Positions 19,181 to 30,728 of a stretch of 64,000 bases of DNA are shown in pieces; position 1 is the first letter of the stretch; the number at the start of each line of letters is the position of its first letter. The notes under the pieces are model-generated. The model searched no databases. It was not told where the DNA came from and worked only from the letters and a program-made list of their open reading frames with translations. A program made the translations under genes and the position numbers. The stretch comes from Prorocentrum cordatum. Its lineage: Eukaryota > Sar > Dinophyceae > Prorocentrales > Prorocentraceae. Location: NCBI GenBank assembly GCA_963575745.1, contig CAUYUJ010015954.1:1-64000 (forward strand). The letters run 5' to 3'.

Positions 19181-21285
19181 GGCTCCGGAGGGGAAGAGTG
19201 TCAACGACCGCTTAGGAGCACCGGGCCCCTGCCGCGACAAGAGTAGCAGTCGTGCCGCTCCTGCACAGGGAGCGCAGCAGGCAAGCGAGGCATAGCAGAA
19301 AGGTCAGTTACACCACCGGCTGCACCGAAGAACAGCGAGGCCTCGGCTGGATCTACGCTGCGCGCTGCTCAACAACTGTACCCCCCGCGGGCACGGGAAG
19401 ACGACGAGAAGTTCAAGCATGGCAGCCCCCAGGAAGTGGCGACAAGTGAGCGCCTGGCAGCACCAAGAAAGGGCGAGGTTCCGTCAGCATCTGCGCAGCT
19501 CTCAGTAACTACCAAGCAATCGGGACCGAACCCACCGCGTCCACCGAGGGTGGTCAGGGTTGGCTGCATCATGTGTTACGGTGCTGCTGCCATGCAATGC
19601 TTTTGGCCGAACCAGAACATTATACTGACTGACGTCGCGCAGCGATACAACAAATCTTGTGTTGTGTTGCGCGTCTGGCAGTTGTGTACCACTACTATCG
19701 CGCCTCACGCATACTCGTGGTGAAGTCGGTCTTGCGGAATGTCTGCAGCGCCGCGCGTGGCTCGGCCAATATATCGGCGCTGATGGTGAAGGCACTTCTC
19801 ATGCGAGGCTCTAGAGAGTGCGTGTTGCAAATTGGGCATGATTTACATTACCGGCCGTCCAAACGACAAACTCGTCTTTTGTAAGGGTGCATTTCTACGC
19901 ATGCACGGAAAATTTCACGACGAGCCCCACACATATTTATATACATACATATATATATATATATAGATACTTGCTCTTGCGAAGAAGCCAACCCTTTTCA
20001 GAGCGTAATTCGCATGCAACACACACCAGCACATCGAGTGTGAATGCGGACTCTGCCACAAAAACCTTCGGTGCACCCCCCCTGGAGGCCACGAGCCGCG
20101 CGAAAACTGCGCTGCACCCGCCGCGGGCTCAGGAAAGCAATGGCAGCTGGCACCCAGTGGAATGAGAGAAGGGAGACACCGAGAGAGAAGAGGGAAACGA
20201 TGAGATAATCCGGAGACGCGGAGGGGTACGAGACTAGACAGAGGAGGAATGGCGGAGGAGGAGGAGGCGGGAAGAAGCAAGAGCGGCTGGCGATCTATCC
20301 CACACGAGGGCCTGACACGGAAGAATTGGGGAACAAACTTCTCAAATGTCCAACGTGCGGATATATGTTGGACCCCCCCCCGAAGGGTTTGAAAAACCCG
20401 TGCGTCGCGATCCCTCACCCCAGGCGTGGTAGCGGAAATGCCTCGCGGCCTAGCTGGTCGTGACACTGCCATGCATTTGCCTGCGCGTGTACTCGTGACG
20501 TCCTCTTTCGTCATCGCTATGGCACGCTGAGCGCTGCGAATGGGCATCGTGAATCTTGCGCTCCCAATCTGGTTCCATCGTCCCTCTGGGTGTATGCACC
20601 AGTGCGACTGGCCACGCATTTGCAAGGCCATGTAGGCATCATCGCAATCACATCGCAATCACGTCAGCTATTGCACTAATCTCTGTGCAGCGCGGAATGA
20701 TGCACCCGTTATCGACCTTCTGGCAAACATGAAGGCACCTGATCAGAAAACGAGTGGCAAAACAGGGCAAGCTCACTACCAGGAAGCTGGAAGCACACAT
20801 GACATATTCACATGTGGAACATAATGAGGCCATGGCGCTGGAATATCCAGAGGCCACGGATTGGATGTGAGCGCGGAAGCCCAGCGTGCGGTCATAGAGG
20901 GGCCGAGCGCTGGAAAGACATCTGGCCACATGCCCATTCAGCTCTCGTGCAGGCTGGGCGCGCCATGCGTATGCAGCTGCCTGAAAAACGCGCTCCCCTT
21001 TATTCCCCTCCCGTCCGCCACCCCTCGGCCGTCCTTCTCTGCCAGCGTGGCTTCCATCTCCCTGCCGCTCCCGCGGCACGACTCCAGGACCTTGGCGAGC
21101 GCCTCGGCGCTTGGGATGGAGGAACAACGAAGAGCATACGGCACAAGCATACTTTCTCGACGTCGGAGCGCGCCATGGGCGGCGCCAGAAGCGCTGCCAG
21201 AGGGCCCAACGCCGATCCAATAAGTCCGCGCGGACCTCCTAAGATGGGGCTCTTGCTCCTCTTCAGGCAGCTCCAGAAACAAATC
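19181..21285. other. Unassigned 2.1-kb segment
   Basis: No gene recognised. A TATATA tract lies at 19,928-19,966. A minus-strand frame (21,366 to 20,938) begins in the Glu-rich reading of the CTC tract and continues as balanced sequence (LAKVLESCRGSGREMEATLA), but it lacks an ATG before the low-complexity part and has no known domain. Confidence 0.4.
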
Positions 21286-21680
21286 CTCCTCGTCCTGCTG
21301 CTGCTCCTCCTCCTCCTCCTCTTCTTCCTCCTTCTCTTCCTGCTCCTCTTTCGCACACAGCCTCACTCATATTCACTCAGACTTCCTCAGTCTCACTCAT
21401 ACTCACCCATACCCAAGCTTACCCATACCAAGAAACACTCATACTCAGTCGTGCTCAAATCCTCTAGCATTCAGACTTCCTCACACTGAGGTATACTCAT
21501 ACGCAGGCGCACGCACAAACTCAGACTCATTCCTACTCTGGGTCGCTCATACTCAGTATTGCTCCCACTCTGGTTCGCTCACACTGAGACCCGCTCACAC
21601 TCAGACTCAATCGCCGTCAGACTCGTTTATAGTCAGACCAACTAACACCCATCCTTTCTGCACACCCCGATCAACTCATG
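21286..21680. repeat. (CTC)n then degenerate TCACTCATACTCA array
   Basis: CTC/CTG triplets (21,286-21,350) run into about 320 bp of degenerate TCACTCAnACT repeats with a period near 10-13 bp. A second, larger array of the same kind is at 22,450-22,990. Confidence 0.8.
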
Positions 21681-21744
21681 CTCCAAACCGCCCACGCACA
21701 CAGGATGTGAGGATGTCTGGAGCGAGGCGCTAATTCCAGCAATC

Positions 21745-22190
21745 CAATGGGGGAGCCGCACAGGGCTATTGCTCGGGCCGGTTCACGCCCAGGTTGTGGG
21801 AAAGTTTCAATCGGTTCGCCTGGTGCCCAACATTTTGCTTGCAGTGCAGATTCTGAATATGTCCCTGGCGAGGCGCTGGCTTCGGGCGAGGAGCTGGTTT
21901 CAAAACTCCATGGGGGAACCGCCTGGGGGTATTGCACGGGCCAGTTCGCGCCCAGATCGCAGGGATGTCTCACACGATGTGCCTGCGCTGGTGCCGAACA
22001 TCCTTTGCTTTCAAAGCAGATTGTGGGGGTGTCTCCGGCGGTTTGCCTGTTTCTGCCCCCCAAATGTTGTTTTTGTGGTCTAATGATCGCCGCGAGCACC
22101 CCAAGGGGGAACCGCCAAGGGTGAGCACATTCCAGGGTTCGCGTCCAGATTGTGGGGACGTCTCAAGCGATGTGCATGTTTCAACTACCC
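21745..22190. repeat. Degenerate tandem repeat, unit about 160-190 bp
   Basis: Three recognisable starts: CCAATGGGGGAGCCGC (21,745), TCCATGGGGGAACCGC (21,907) and CCAAGGGGGAACCGCC (22,100). Each is followed by a GTTCRCGCCCAGATTGTGGG-like box and a GATGTGCCTG-like box. Fragments of the unit recur at about 22,355 and 23,025. Confidence 0.7.
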
Positions 22191-22191
22191 A

Positions 22192-22250
22192 AATGTACAT
22201 ATATAACATGCACATGTGTGCATATATATATATACACACATTATATATAG
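22192..22250. repeat. TA/CA dinucleotide tract
   Basis: Alternating purine-pyrimidine ACATATATAACATGCACATG and TATATATATACACACA. Confidence 0.85.
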
Positions 22251-22449
22251 AGTGTGGGCCAAAACTCGCCGCGATACAGCAGGCGTGGCACTTGGGAGCT
22301 CAAGACTTTTTATGTGTGGTCCAATGCGTACCATGTGGAAGCAGGTGTGGCACTGGGGCACCCCAAGGCGAAGTTGCCTGAGGTGGGGACACATCAGGCT
22401 TCTCGCTCGGATTGGGGGGACGTCTCACGCGGCTTCGGCTACTTAGAAT

Positions 22450-22990
22450 TGTGCGCTCCTCGCTCACACACTCGCCCACTCACTCACTTCCCTTTTTCCC
22501 ATTCGGACACGTTCATTCGTACTCGGAACTACTCGACCACACCTCTTTCTCACCCAGACTCACTCCTCACGTTCACGCATGCGCATGGTCAGACTCGATA
22601 CGCAAACGCACACAGACTTGCTCGCTCGCACTCACACTCGTTCATACTCAAACCCGCCCACACCCATACCAATGTACACTCAGACCCACTCGCACTCATG
22701 CTCACCAGCCCTCACATTGACGCATCTCCGGATTACCTTGCACCCAGGCCGACTCATACTCAGACTTGTACGCAGCACGGTGAAACACAGACTCATTCGA
22801 ACTCAGACTCACCCACACCCAAGCGCACTCGCACTTAGACGCGCTCGAATTCAGACCCACTCTCTGACCCACTCGTACTCACAGTGGCGAAATCCAGACT
22901 CGTCCACACCCACACTCCATCGTACCCAGATCCACTCGCACTCCTGCTGGCTCACACTCAAATCATTCACGCTCCAATTCACAGGCAGTA
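22450..22990. repeat. Degenerate TCACTCAnAC array
   Basis: About 540 bp of CACTCGnACTCAnAC-type repeats with a loose 10-13-bp period, related to 21,355-21,680. Frames through it read Thr/His/Ser-rich. Confidence 0.8.
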
Positions 22991-25900
22991 AGGCTCACAC
23001 GCGCATGGTTAGCCGGCGTTGCACTTGAGCACCCCGAGTGCCAGCAGGCGCAGCGAGTAGCACGCCAGAAAGCAGGCGTAACAACGCCATGCGAGCTTGC
23101 CTGAGATGCCACGGGGAAAACGGCAAGAGGAACTGCCCTTCGCTTTTGAACTTGTGTTTCTCTCGTCTCTCCTGTGAAGTGTCCAGAGGAGGAAGAGGAG
23201 GTCACTGAAGTCGTCGCCGTCGTCGTCATTGTCGCGCCTGTCGTCTACGCGGGCTCGCTCCCACCGTCAGATGCTCATGGGCACCGCTTCTGAACGAAAC
23301 GTGACCGCAGCATGAGATGCGAATGTGGGGACCTGCGCGTCGAGTAGTTCTTCGAGGGGAGGACAGGCGCAGAAAAGTGGAGGGCCAGGCATCGACTTGA
23401 TCAGTTGCGCCCCCCCCCGCACCGAAGGCAGGTGCAGGAACTACACGCAGGTGCCTCGGGAGCGCGCGCGCCCCCGAGGCCAGCGCGCGGCGAGCCTGAA
23501 GACCACTGGTGGGAACCACTGCGGACTGCACCCCGTGGCCCTGCGCGTGGACACGCGCGGCCAGTCTGCACGGGCTGGGGCAAATCTGTCTCAGGACTCA
23601 TAGAGCAGGCATGGCGAAGAAGCGCTGGGCCGAGGAGCCCATATGCGATGTCAAGGAAGTAGATCCTGCAGGCGGCAGCACACATACACTTTGCGGCGCC
23701 GCGGCCCCGCGCGGAGTGTCCAGGCGCAGAAAATCGGGCAACGAGACTGGCGCGGCTGGCCCAGGTCACGCAGCGTGGGGACAGGGATCCGCCCATATGT
23801 GAACGACCGAGCTGCTGCTGGGTAGGCCACGAGGGGCGGGGGGGAGATGCGGGAGCGAGACGAAAGGGACGCTGCACAGCACGCGAAGGCAAGACGTGGC
23901 GCAGTGGCAAGCCCCAGTGGCGTTGCTGTGACCGTGGTAGAGGGAAGAGTCGAAGCCATTGACGGCCCAGCCCAGGCAGGTGCCGGGGAGAGACAACCCA
24001 GGGGCGCGGAAGCAAAAACCATCGGACAAAAAAAACGCGGGCGTGCGCGCGAGGGGGCAACGCAGTAGCAGGCAAAGGGGGCCGGGCAGAACAGTGCGGC
24101 AGCGGCCGGGCCAGGGGCGCTGGCCAGGGAGGAGGCAGGCGCCGCAGCATCCCGCGGCCCGCATCCCAGGACGGGGGCGGGGGAGGGGCGGAAACGGCCG
24201 CGCGGCCAGAGTGCGGCGCCCAAGGCGGGAAGAGGACGGCGAAGGTGCAGCAAGAGGCCGCACCGCCCGGATGGCGGACCGCGCAGCGTCGCCGACCAGC
24301 CCTGGCACGGGCGCCTTCGGGCGGGGCGCCTGCGTGAGCTGCGCCCGCGGGGGGCCGCTGGCGGGCACCGGGAGGAAGGGAAGGGGGGGCACCTCCGCAC
24401 CCCTTCGAACGGTAGGGAGGTCCTCAGGCGATGTGGGATCACGGAGATGGCCGCGGCTCGACCCAGGCAGGACAAGACATGTCCCTGGAGGCGAGCCGCT
24501 TCTGTGGACCGCGGTGCTCCCGTGCCCGTGGTGGGCTACCCACTGGAGCTGGTGTCCAGGAGTCTGGTACCGTGCTGAGGAAACCCAGCAGCTGCTCTGC
24601 GGTGCGGGGTCGCCGTAGGAGCCGCGCAGCACAGCAGGACCGTTGGCGTGGTACCTTTGGCGCCAGGCTTCGATGGCCTAGGGCAGCATCCCAAGAACTG
24701 CCATTTGTCTTACAAGCCTGCATCCTCAGGCTTACTAGGCGCATCCTCTTCTTGTGCTGACATATCACACCGCTGCCTCACTCTCTTGCACTTCTCTCGC
24801 AGCAGCACTCTCGTTCCGCAGCGGGTGCCAATAATGCAGGGATGGGTTTGCAGGTTGGGCTCGGAATACTTGGGGAGGTGGGGTGCACTTATCGAGATAC
24901 CAGAGCTACCCTTCTTCACAGGCCTGGCGGGCGCCTACTCAAGTGCCTACTCTTTTCTCTGTCCTGTTTTCCCACGTGGCCCGCGGCGCCCGCCAGGTCT
25001 TTTCTGGCTTGAGTCGAGTCGGGCACACCTGTTTTCACCCACACCACAGGGTAACCTTAGGCTTGTCTAACGAAAAAGGAATAGGAAAGGGGGGGGCGCG
25101 GGCGGGGCCCCATGAGGGCCGCTGGGGCGGGGTGCGGGACGCCAGCGGTGCGCGGGGCTGGAGTGCGGGACACGGGCCCGTTCGAGCAGCTCCGCGCGCG
25201 TTCGGGCAGGACCTTGCCAGTCGACCCGCTGAGGGAAGGCCTGCATCGGCTGCGCGTAAGAGTGGCCCTTCGCTAGAGTGACCTTTGGTGGTGCTGGCAC
25301 AACATTGGAATCGGGTGATGTTTCCTTTGGAACAAGCCTGACCTCGCGATGGCACCTACATGTCGCGATTGCGCTCGCATCTGAGCGAGCCAGGTTTTGG
25401 CCCCACCCCTTGCAATCGACAGCAACGCATACGCGGCGCACCTGGCAGTGTGCATTTGTTTCCCGAGGGGGGTGCCAGTCGAGAAGACGGCGCGTTTTCC
25501 GCCCCAGGGCCACTTGCGAATCCCAGCCCAAATCCTAAATCGTCCAGCTTGATGGTACTTGGATGTCTTAATATATGTGCGTATATTGGGATCTGTTTGA
25601 ATAAGTTTGAATATCTTCTCGAACCAATGGGGATCCTTATTCTTGCAAGTTGTCCACATCGATTCAAACTTAATTCCAAGCCAGCGGATAGGGCCAGTTT
25701 GGGCCATGACGCGGGTCCTGGTCCGACGTCATCGCGATGCGGCCCGGCAGTGCCAGACCTCATCGTGGCGGCCCCCTGCAGCCTCTGCCTTCGCAGCGCC
25801 TTCGATGTGCCAGCCGGGGCGTTCGAATCCGATCGGCGGAGCTCCGCGGTGGCCCGCCGGCGCAAAAGATCTTTCGAGTGGCGCCCCGCCTATCATTGAT

Positions 25901-25992
25901 GCGGCGCGGCCGCACCGGCTTGCGCGGCTGCGTTGGGCCCCCACCGGCGCCCCAGAAGCCGCGCGCCAGCAGGTGCGGCGCGCAGGTGTGCC
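22991..25992. other. Unassigned 3-kb segment
   Basis: Mostly GC-rich, without microsatellites. Long frames on both strands (for example 23,766-24,632 minus and 23,959-24,618 plus) are Arg/Pro/Gly-rich and have no domain I recognise; they look like GC-driven open frames. No RNA gene recognised. Confidence 0.4.
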
Positions 25993-26440
25993 CAGAACTA
26001 TCCGGGGTAACTCGGGCCCGGAGTAAGTCGGGCTCGGAATCCCGAAAAACCAAGCAGAGTTAGCCCTGACCCCAGTTACCCCTGATGATTCGGGGCTCTG
26101 GGCGCCCGAACTATCCGGGGTAAGTCGGGTCCGGGGTAAGTCGGGCTCGGAACCCCGAAAAAAACAACCCGAGTTAGCCCTGACCCGAGTTACCCCTGAT
26201 GATTCGGGGCTCTGGACGCCCGAATCATCCGGGGCAAGTCGGGTCCGGGGTAAGTCGGGCTCGGAATCCCGAAAAACCAACCCGAGTTAGCCCTGACCCG
26301 AGTTGCCCCTGATGCTTCGGGGCTCTGGACGCCCGAACTATCCGGGGTAAGTCGGGCCCGGGGTAAGTCGGGCTCGGAATCCCGAAAAACCAACCCGAGT
26401 TAGCCCTGACCCGAGTCACCCCTGATGATTCGGGGCTCTG
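25993..26440. repeat. 113-bp tandem repeat, four copies
   Basis: Copies begin near 25,996, 26,109, 26,223 and 26,336 (spacing 113, 114, 113). Each carries CTATCCGGGGTAAGTCGGG, CTCGGAATCCCGAAAAACCA, GTTAGCCCTGACC and TGATGATTCGGGGCTCTG. Copies 2-4 are very similar; copy 1 is more diverged. The array abuts a dispersed repeat at 26,443. Confidence 0.9.
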
Positions 26441-26442
26441 AC

Positions 26443-26645
26443 AGTATCGGGAGCGGCCAAGAGGGGGGTGTCCAAGAGGGGGGGGGGTGCAAATCATGAC
26501 CGGCGGCATGTGCGCGGCCCAGCGGGGGGGCCAGGGCCGTCATCAAATAAGAAGAGGCGCCATGAAATCTGGGTAAATATCATGCCCCCCGCCATGATAT
26601 CCACCCCCCCCTAGTCATCACCCCCCTCTTTTCCGCCCCCGACAG
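26443..26645. repeat. Dispersed repeat, member 2 (mate 14,393-14,605)
   Basis: Same landmarks as its mate: GCGGCCAAGAGGGGGG, GCAAATCATGACCGG, GGCGCCATGAAATCTGGG, CATGATATCCAC, CCTAGTCATC. Confidence 0.8.
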
Positions 26646-26819
26646 TAGGCGCGGCCAGGAAAGCCAAGGCGGGTCTCCCCGAGAGGCCGGGCGGGGGACG
26701 CCGGCCGGCGCGGGGCCCTACAGAGAGGCGCCTCTTCCGGGACCTCGCGGGGCGCGCAAGAGGCCCTCCGCGGCGGGCAGGCCACCCCGGCGGGGGGGGG
26801 GGCGAGGCGGCCGTCGACG

Positions 26820-26995
26820 CGACCGCGGAGGATAAAGCGGCCCCAGGACACACAAATAAATACACACAAATAAAACAAATCCCCATATTTTCATATGTTT
26901 TTTCTGGGTTTTTGTCTTCCCCCCCACTCCCCATATTTTCCCATATTTTCTTGGGAATCGACGATTAATTGTGTCTGTGTGTTTTTTCCCCTCCT
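26820..26995. repeat. Dispersed AT-rich repeat, member 1 (mate 30,572-30,728)
   Basis: Contains ACACAAATAAATACACACAA, CCATATTTTCCCATATTTTC, TCGACGATTAATTGTGT and CCCCTCCTGAGAG in the same order as the mate. AT-rich against its surroundings. Confidence 0.85.
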
Positions 26996-27617
26996 GAGAG
27001 GATGGGACCCGCGGGAGACTTGGGCCCAGGCCCCCTACGTCATGACTTTTCCTGTCGCGCCCCCCGAGAGAGGTGCATACTCCAAATTTCGCCATAAAAG
27101 GGAGGGGGTCACAACCCTCACAGACGGGCAATTCCAGACCCCCCCAGACAAGGCATGAAGGGCGGCGTTTTGCCCAGACCCACTGGAACCCTCCAAGACA
27201 GCTCGAATCTGACCCCATCCCAAATCAGACCACCCCCCTTTTATTGTGAAATCTGGTGTACACCTTCCCCCAGGACCGGTGCTTCATCTGGAGTCGTCTC
27301 GGACGGCCCCGAGGCCCAGTGAGGGTCCCCAGAGGCCCAAAAGAGTGAAAGGCCTCCCGCCGTGACCCTTTCATGGCTCGAGGGGGTGTGGGGGGGGGGG
27401 GGGGGCGGGAACCACCGCCGATCAGCGTGGGGCAGCGCGAGTGGCCGACCCGCTGCGTGGGGTGCGCCGCGCCATCGGCCGGGGCGCCGACGGGGGCCGC
27501 CGTACCCCCAGAGAGCACGCGGCGCACGGGAGAGCGCCGCTGCCTGCTGGCAGCGGGGCCTGACTTGTCCTGGCGGTGGGGGCTATCCCGCCTGCTCGGC
27601 CTGCGCTGGCCTGGTCA
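26996..27617. other. Unassigned segment
   Basis: Includes a G run (27,391-27,404) and GC-rich sequence open on both strands. No recognisable product. Confidence 0.4.
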
Positions 27618-27627
27618 GCGGGCGATT

Positions 27628-27681
<54 letters not shown>

Positions 27682-27747
27682 TTGATGATGATGATGATGA
27701 TGGTGATGATGATGGTGGTGGTGATGATGATGATGGTGATGATGGTA

Positions 27748-27801
<54 letters not shown>

Positions 27802-28039
27802 GTGGTGCTGATGATGATGGTGGTGATGGTGATGATGCTGATGGTGGTGATGGTGATGATGATGGTGGCGGTGATGATGATGATGATGATGATGATGATG
27901 TGATGGTGATGATAATAATGATAATAATGATGATGATGATGATGATGATGGTGATGATGAAGATGATGAAGAGGATGATCATAGTGATGATGATATTGAT
28001 GCTGATGGTGATGATGCTGCTGATGATGCTGCTGATGAT

Positions 28040-28070
<31 letters not shown>

Positions 28071-28080
28071 ATGATGATGA
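27618..28080. repeat. (GAT)n array with GGT, GCT variants
   Basis: About 460 bp of GAT triplets with GATGGT and GATGCT interruptions. The three frames read as poly-Asp, poly-Met and stop-rich; the antisense reads as His/Ile/Ser. Confidence 0.95.
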
Positions 28081-28248
28081 CTCAGCTTACGCAAGCGTCA
28101 ACGCATCAGCTGGGCAAGACAGCTCAGACGTGCTCGAACTCGAAACCCAGGGATGCTCAATCGGATTCTGTGTGCATATGTGCATTTCACGTGGGTTGTA
28201 GCCGCTGTGCTCCCATTCCAAAAAAAGGAAAAACAAAACCAAACAAAG

Positions 28249-28415
28249 GCCATGAAAATAAACTGTTGGCGCTCCGCGCGGATTTCCTGGATCTGCGCTG
28301 GGCCCCCCTCCCTAGCGCGCTCTGCGCGCCAGGAACGGCGCCGGAGACGCCGCCAGGGGGCCGCAGCGCGGATCCAAGAAATCCGCGCGGAGCGCCGAAA
28401 GTTTCTGTCCATGGC
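28249..28415. repeat. Foldback (inverted-repeat) element
   Basis: Left arm 28,249-28,307, right arm 28,356-28,415. The roughly 60-nt arms match at about 51 of 60 positions when the right arm is reverse-complemented, including 19 consecutive bases (GGCGCTCCGCGCGGATTTC). Spacer is about 48 nt. The structure suits a small foldback/MITE-like element. No clear target-site duplication was seen. Confidence 0.85.
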
Positions 28416-28568
28416 GTTTTTTATGATTCGAATTTCTTCCCATGGTCCCTCTGCCTTGCCTACTGCTGCCGGGTGGGCCCCCTGGCGGCGGAAGCGGGAA
28501 TGCCGCACCCGCGCAGTGGTCAGGCGGCGGGGGCTTGGGCTGCTGGGATGCCAGCAGCGGGGCGAGAG

Positions 28569-28570
<2 letters not shown>

Positions 28571-28640
<70 letters not shown>
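28571..28640. repeat. (CA)n microsatellite
   Basis: About 35 uninterrupted CA units, with a shorter CA tract at 28,686-28,698. Confidence 0.97.
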
Positions 28641-28642
<2 letters not shown>

Positions 28643-29365
28643 TTTGCGTCGGCGGCTAGGCAGAGTGACTGCTCTGGCGGTGGCGCACACACACACACCA
28701 AATCAACACGTCGTCGTCCTCCTCCTCCTCCTCCTCGTCCTCCTCCTCCTACTCCTCCTTCGGCGCCTCCCGAATAGCTAAGGTCATCGCCACCATGGCC
28801 GCCGCCGATCCGATTTCGTCGTCAGCATCGTCACGGTCGCCACGCGCGCCCTCGCTGTCCCTGCCATCGCCAAAAAGGCGTCCCTCTCCAAGGCATTCGC
28901 AGACTCCTGTAGGCTGCATTCGCAAAAGCTGCTCGCTCGAGTAGGCTGCTGTGGCGTACATCGCCCAGGGCGGTTCCGAGCGCTCTTGACTTGCCTACGC
29001 GCTGCCAAAAGCCGTCTCTTCATTAGTTTGCGCACGGCTTGCTTACGCGCAAGCTTTTCCGTCCCGTCGCAGTCAGTTCACATCATAAAAGTCTACCACT
29101 GCTGAAGTCAAGAGGAGCATGAAGGCAGAGAGCGCTCAACTGGATAGCATCATGATGCCTGATGCCCTTTCTGCGCGACACACGGCAATGCCCTCTGCCG
29201 ATATGAAACAGGGGGGCCCAGCCCAGCAGAAAGTCGAATCCGGGGAGCGTGGACCAGGATGGTGGCGTTCGTTCAGGAATGCGCCCAGGAGGCCTCAGAC
29301 CCTGGATGATGTCCCATCTGATCAGGGCGGCGGTGATACCCGTGGCCTCAGCGGGCCCTGGAAAC
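28641..29365. other. Unassigned segment with short TCC tract
   Basis: TCC/GTC tract at 28,711-28,762. The rest is unique sequence without a recognisable gene. Confidence 0.45.
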
Positions 29366-29545
29366 GACAGGACCGTTTTTTTACCGGTTCCGTTTTGCCG
29401 TTTTTTTGCCGGTGTTCCGACGCCGTTTTTGTTACCGGTTCCGTCGCCGTTTTCTGACCGGTTCCGCTCCTGTTCCAATCCTGGAGCCGTTTTTTGCCGT
29501 TTCCGGTCGCCGTTTTTTTGCCGTTTCCATTTTCAAGGGACATTT
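29366..29545. repeat. Degenerate CCGTTTTTTGCCGGTTCCG array
   Basis: Repeats built from CCGTTTTTTT, GCCGTTTCC and ACCGGTTCCG at irregular spacing of about 10-25 bp. An inverted echo (GAAACGGTGAAAAAACGGCC) follows at about 29,553-29,575, so the array can fold back on itself. Confidence 0.75.
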
Positions 29546-30164
29546 TCCTGGAAACGGTGAAAAAACGGCCCCGCCGTTTCCGGGGCCCACAAAGCCCGTG
29601 GCCACTCCACCGGCTTCCAGACCCTGGACTCCTTGTCCAATGCTTCCACATCCAGTGCCCTCTACCGTAGCGCGAGACCGTCCGACCGCGGCCACGCACG
29701 GCCATCGACGCCCACGCCATCCCTGCCTCGCGCGTGCCGCCCTTGCTCCAGGACCATGCTACAGTCGGGGCGTTGACCGAAGGAACCCTAAATAAGGAAC
29801 GAGGCCCCCTTTTTTCCATCGGTTAAACTTCGATTTCCTATCGAAAACATAAGGAAAACCTGAGGCAAGCTGTGAAACACGTAAGGGACGCGGAGCCCCT
29901 CCCAAACGAAAAGGGTTCCTTCTTCAGGGCCCCGACTGTATGCAAGGACCGTGCTGCTCTCGCATCGCTCCCGAACTGACGGATCATGCCTGGATGGTGG
30001 CCCAGGAGGCGGAGGAGGAGGGTGGGGGGTGGCGGAGGAGAGGCCGGGTGAACCTCCACGGGAGCCTCCGTGGACCTCCGCGGCCCTATCATAAACGTGA
30101 CTTCGACCGGATGTTCTCCAGATTCCGGCCACCCCTCTTCAGCCCTTCGTCCTGACTTCGTCCA
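29546..30164. other. Unassigned segment
   Basis: No gene recognised. Open frames overlap on both strands without known motifs. Confidence 0.4.
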
Positions 30165-30222
30165 GATTTCGTCCAGATTTCGTCCGCATGTCGACCCAAT
30201 CCGACGAAATCTGGACGAAATC
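30165..30222. repeat. Perfect 20-bp hairpin
   Basis: Arm 30,165-30,184 (GATTTCGTCCAGATTTCGTC) is the exact reverse complement of 30,203-30,222, with an 18-nt loop. The arm itself is a near-tandem repeat of GATTTCGTCCA, which begins further left at about 30,148. Confidence 0.95.
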
Positions 30223-30571
30223 CGAAAAAACGAAAAAATGTCGTGGGACCCTATGAGACCCCCATGAAGGACAACACAATGCACCAGAAACCAGACGACA
30301 CCGCCCCACGTACGGTACCAGGAGGCTTAGCGCATACCAGAAAATCTGGCGTGGGTTATTGCGTGGTGTACGGTACGACGCCCGATGGACCTTAGTGCAA
30401 CATGGAGGGCCGTTGGTGGGTGGTGCCGCTTGTTCTGGTCGACACAGGGGAGGAGGATACGCCACGAAAATATACACAGACGCCCTCCGACGAACTCTGC
30501 ATGTACCTTCAGGGGGCGTGGCGGTGCATAGGGTCACCGGCTGTCAAGTTGTGATTTTGAAGGGGAACTGG
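30223..30571. other. Unassigned segment
   Basis: Contains at about 30,499-30,530 a short stretch (CATGTACCTTCAGGGGG) shared with the upstream edge of the RCC1-like gene. No coding region recognised. Confidence 0.4.
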
Positions 30572-30728
30572 GACATACAAATAAATAGACACAAATAACA
30601 GGATTCCCCATCTTTTCCCATATTTTATGGGTTCTTGTCTTCCCCCCCCCACTTCCCATATTTACCCATATTTTCTGGGGAACCGGCGATCAATTGTGTT
30701 TGTGTGTGTTCCTTCCCCTCCTGAGACT
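30572..30728. repeat. Dispersed AT-rich repeat, member 2 (mate 26,820-26,995)
   Basis: Contains CATACAAATAAATAGACACA, CCCATATTTACCCATATTTT, CGGCGATCAATTGTGTTTG and CCCCTCCTGAGAC. Confidence 0.85.

Noticed and set aside
23401-24632. Long frames on both strands between 23.4 and 24.6 kb
   Set aside because: Composition follows high GC (Arg, Pro, Gly, Ala), frames are open on both strands at once and no motif is visible.
25993-26440. 113-bp tandem array as a CRISPR-like array
   Set aside because: Units are contiguous with no unique spacers, and the genome is eukaryotic.
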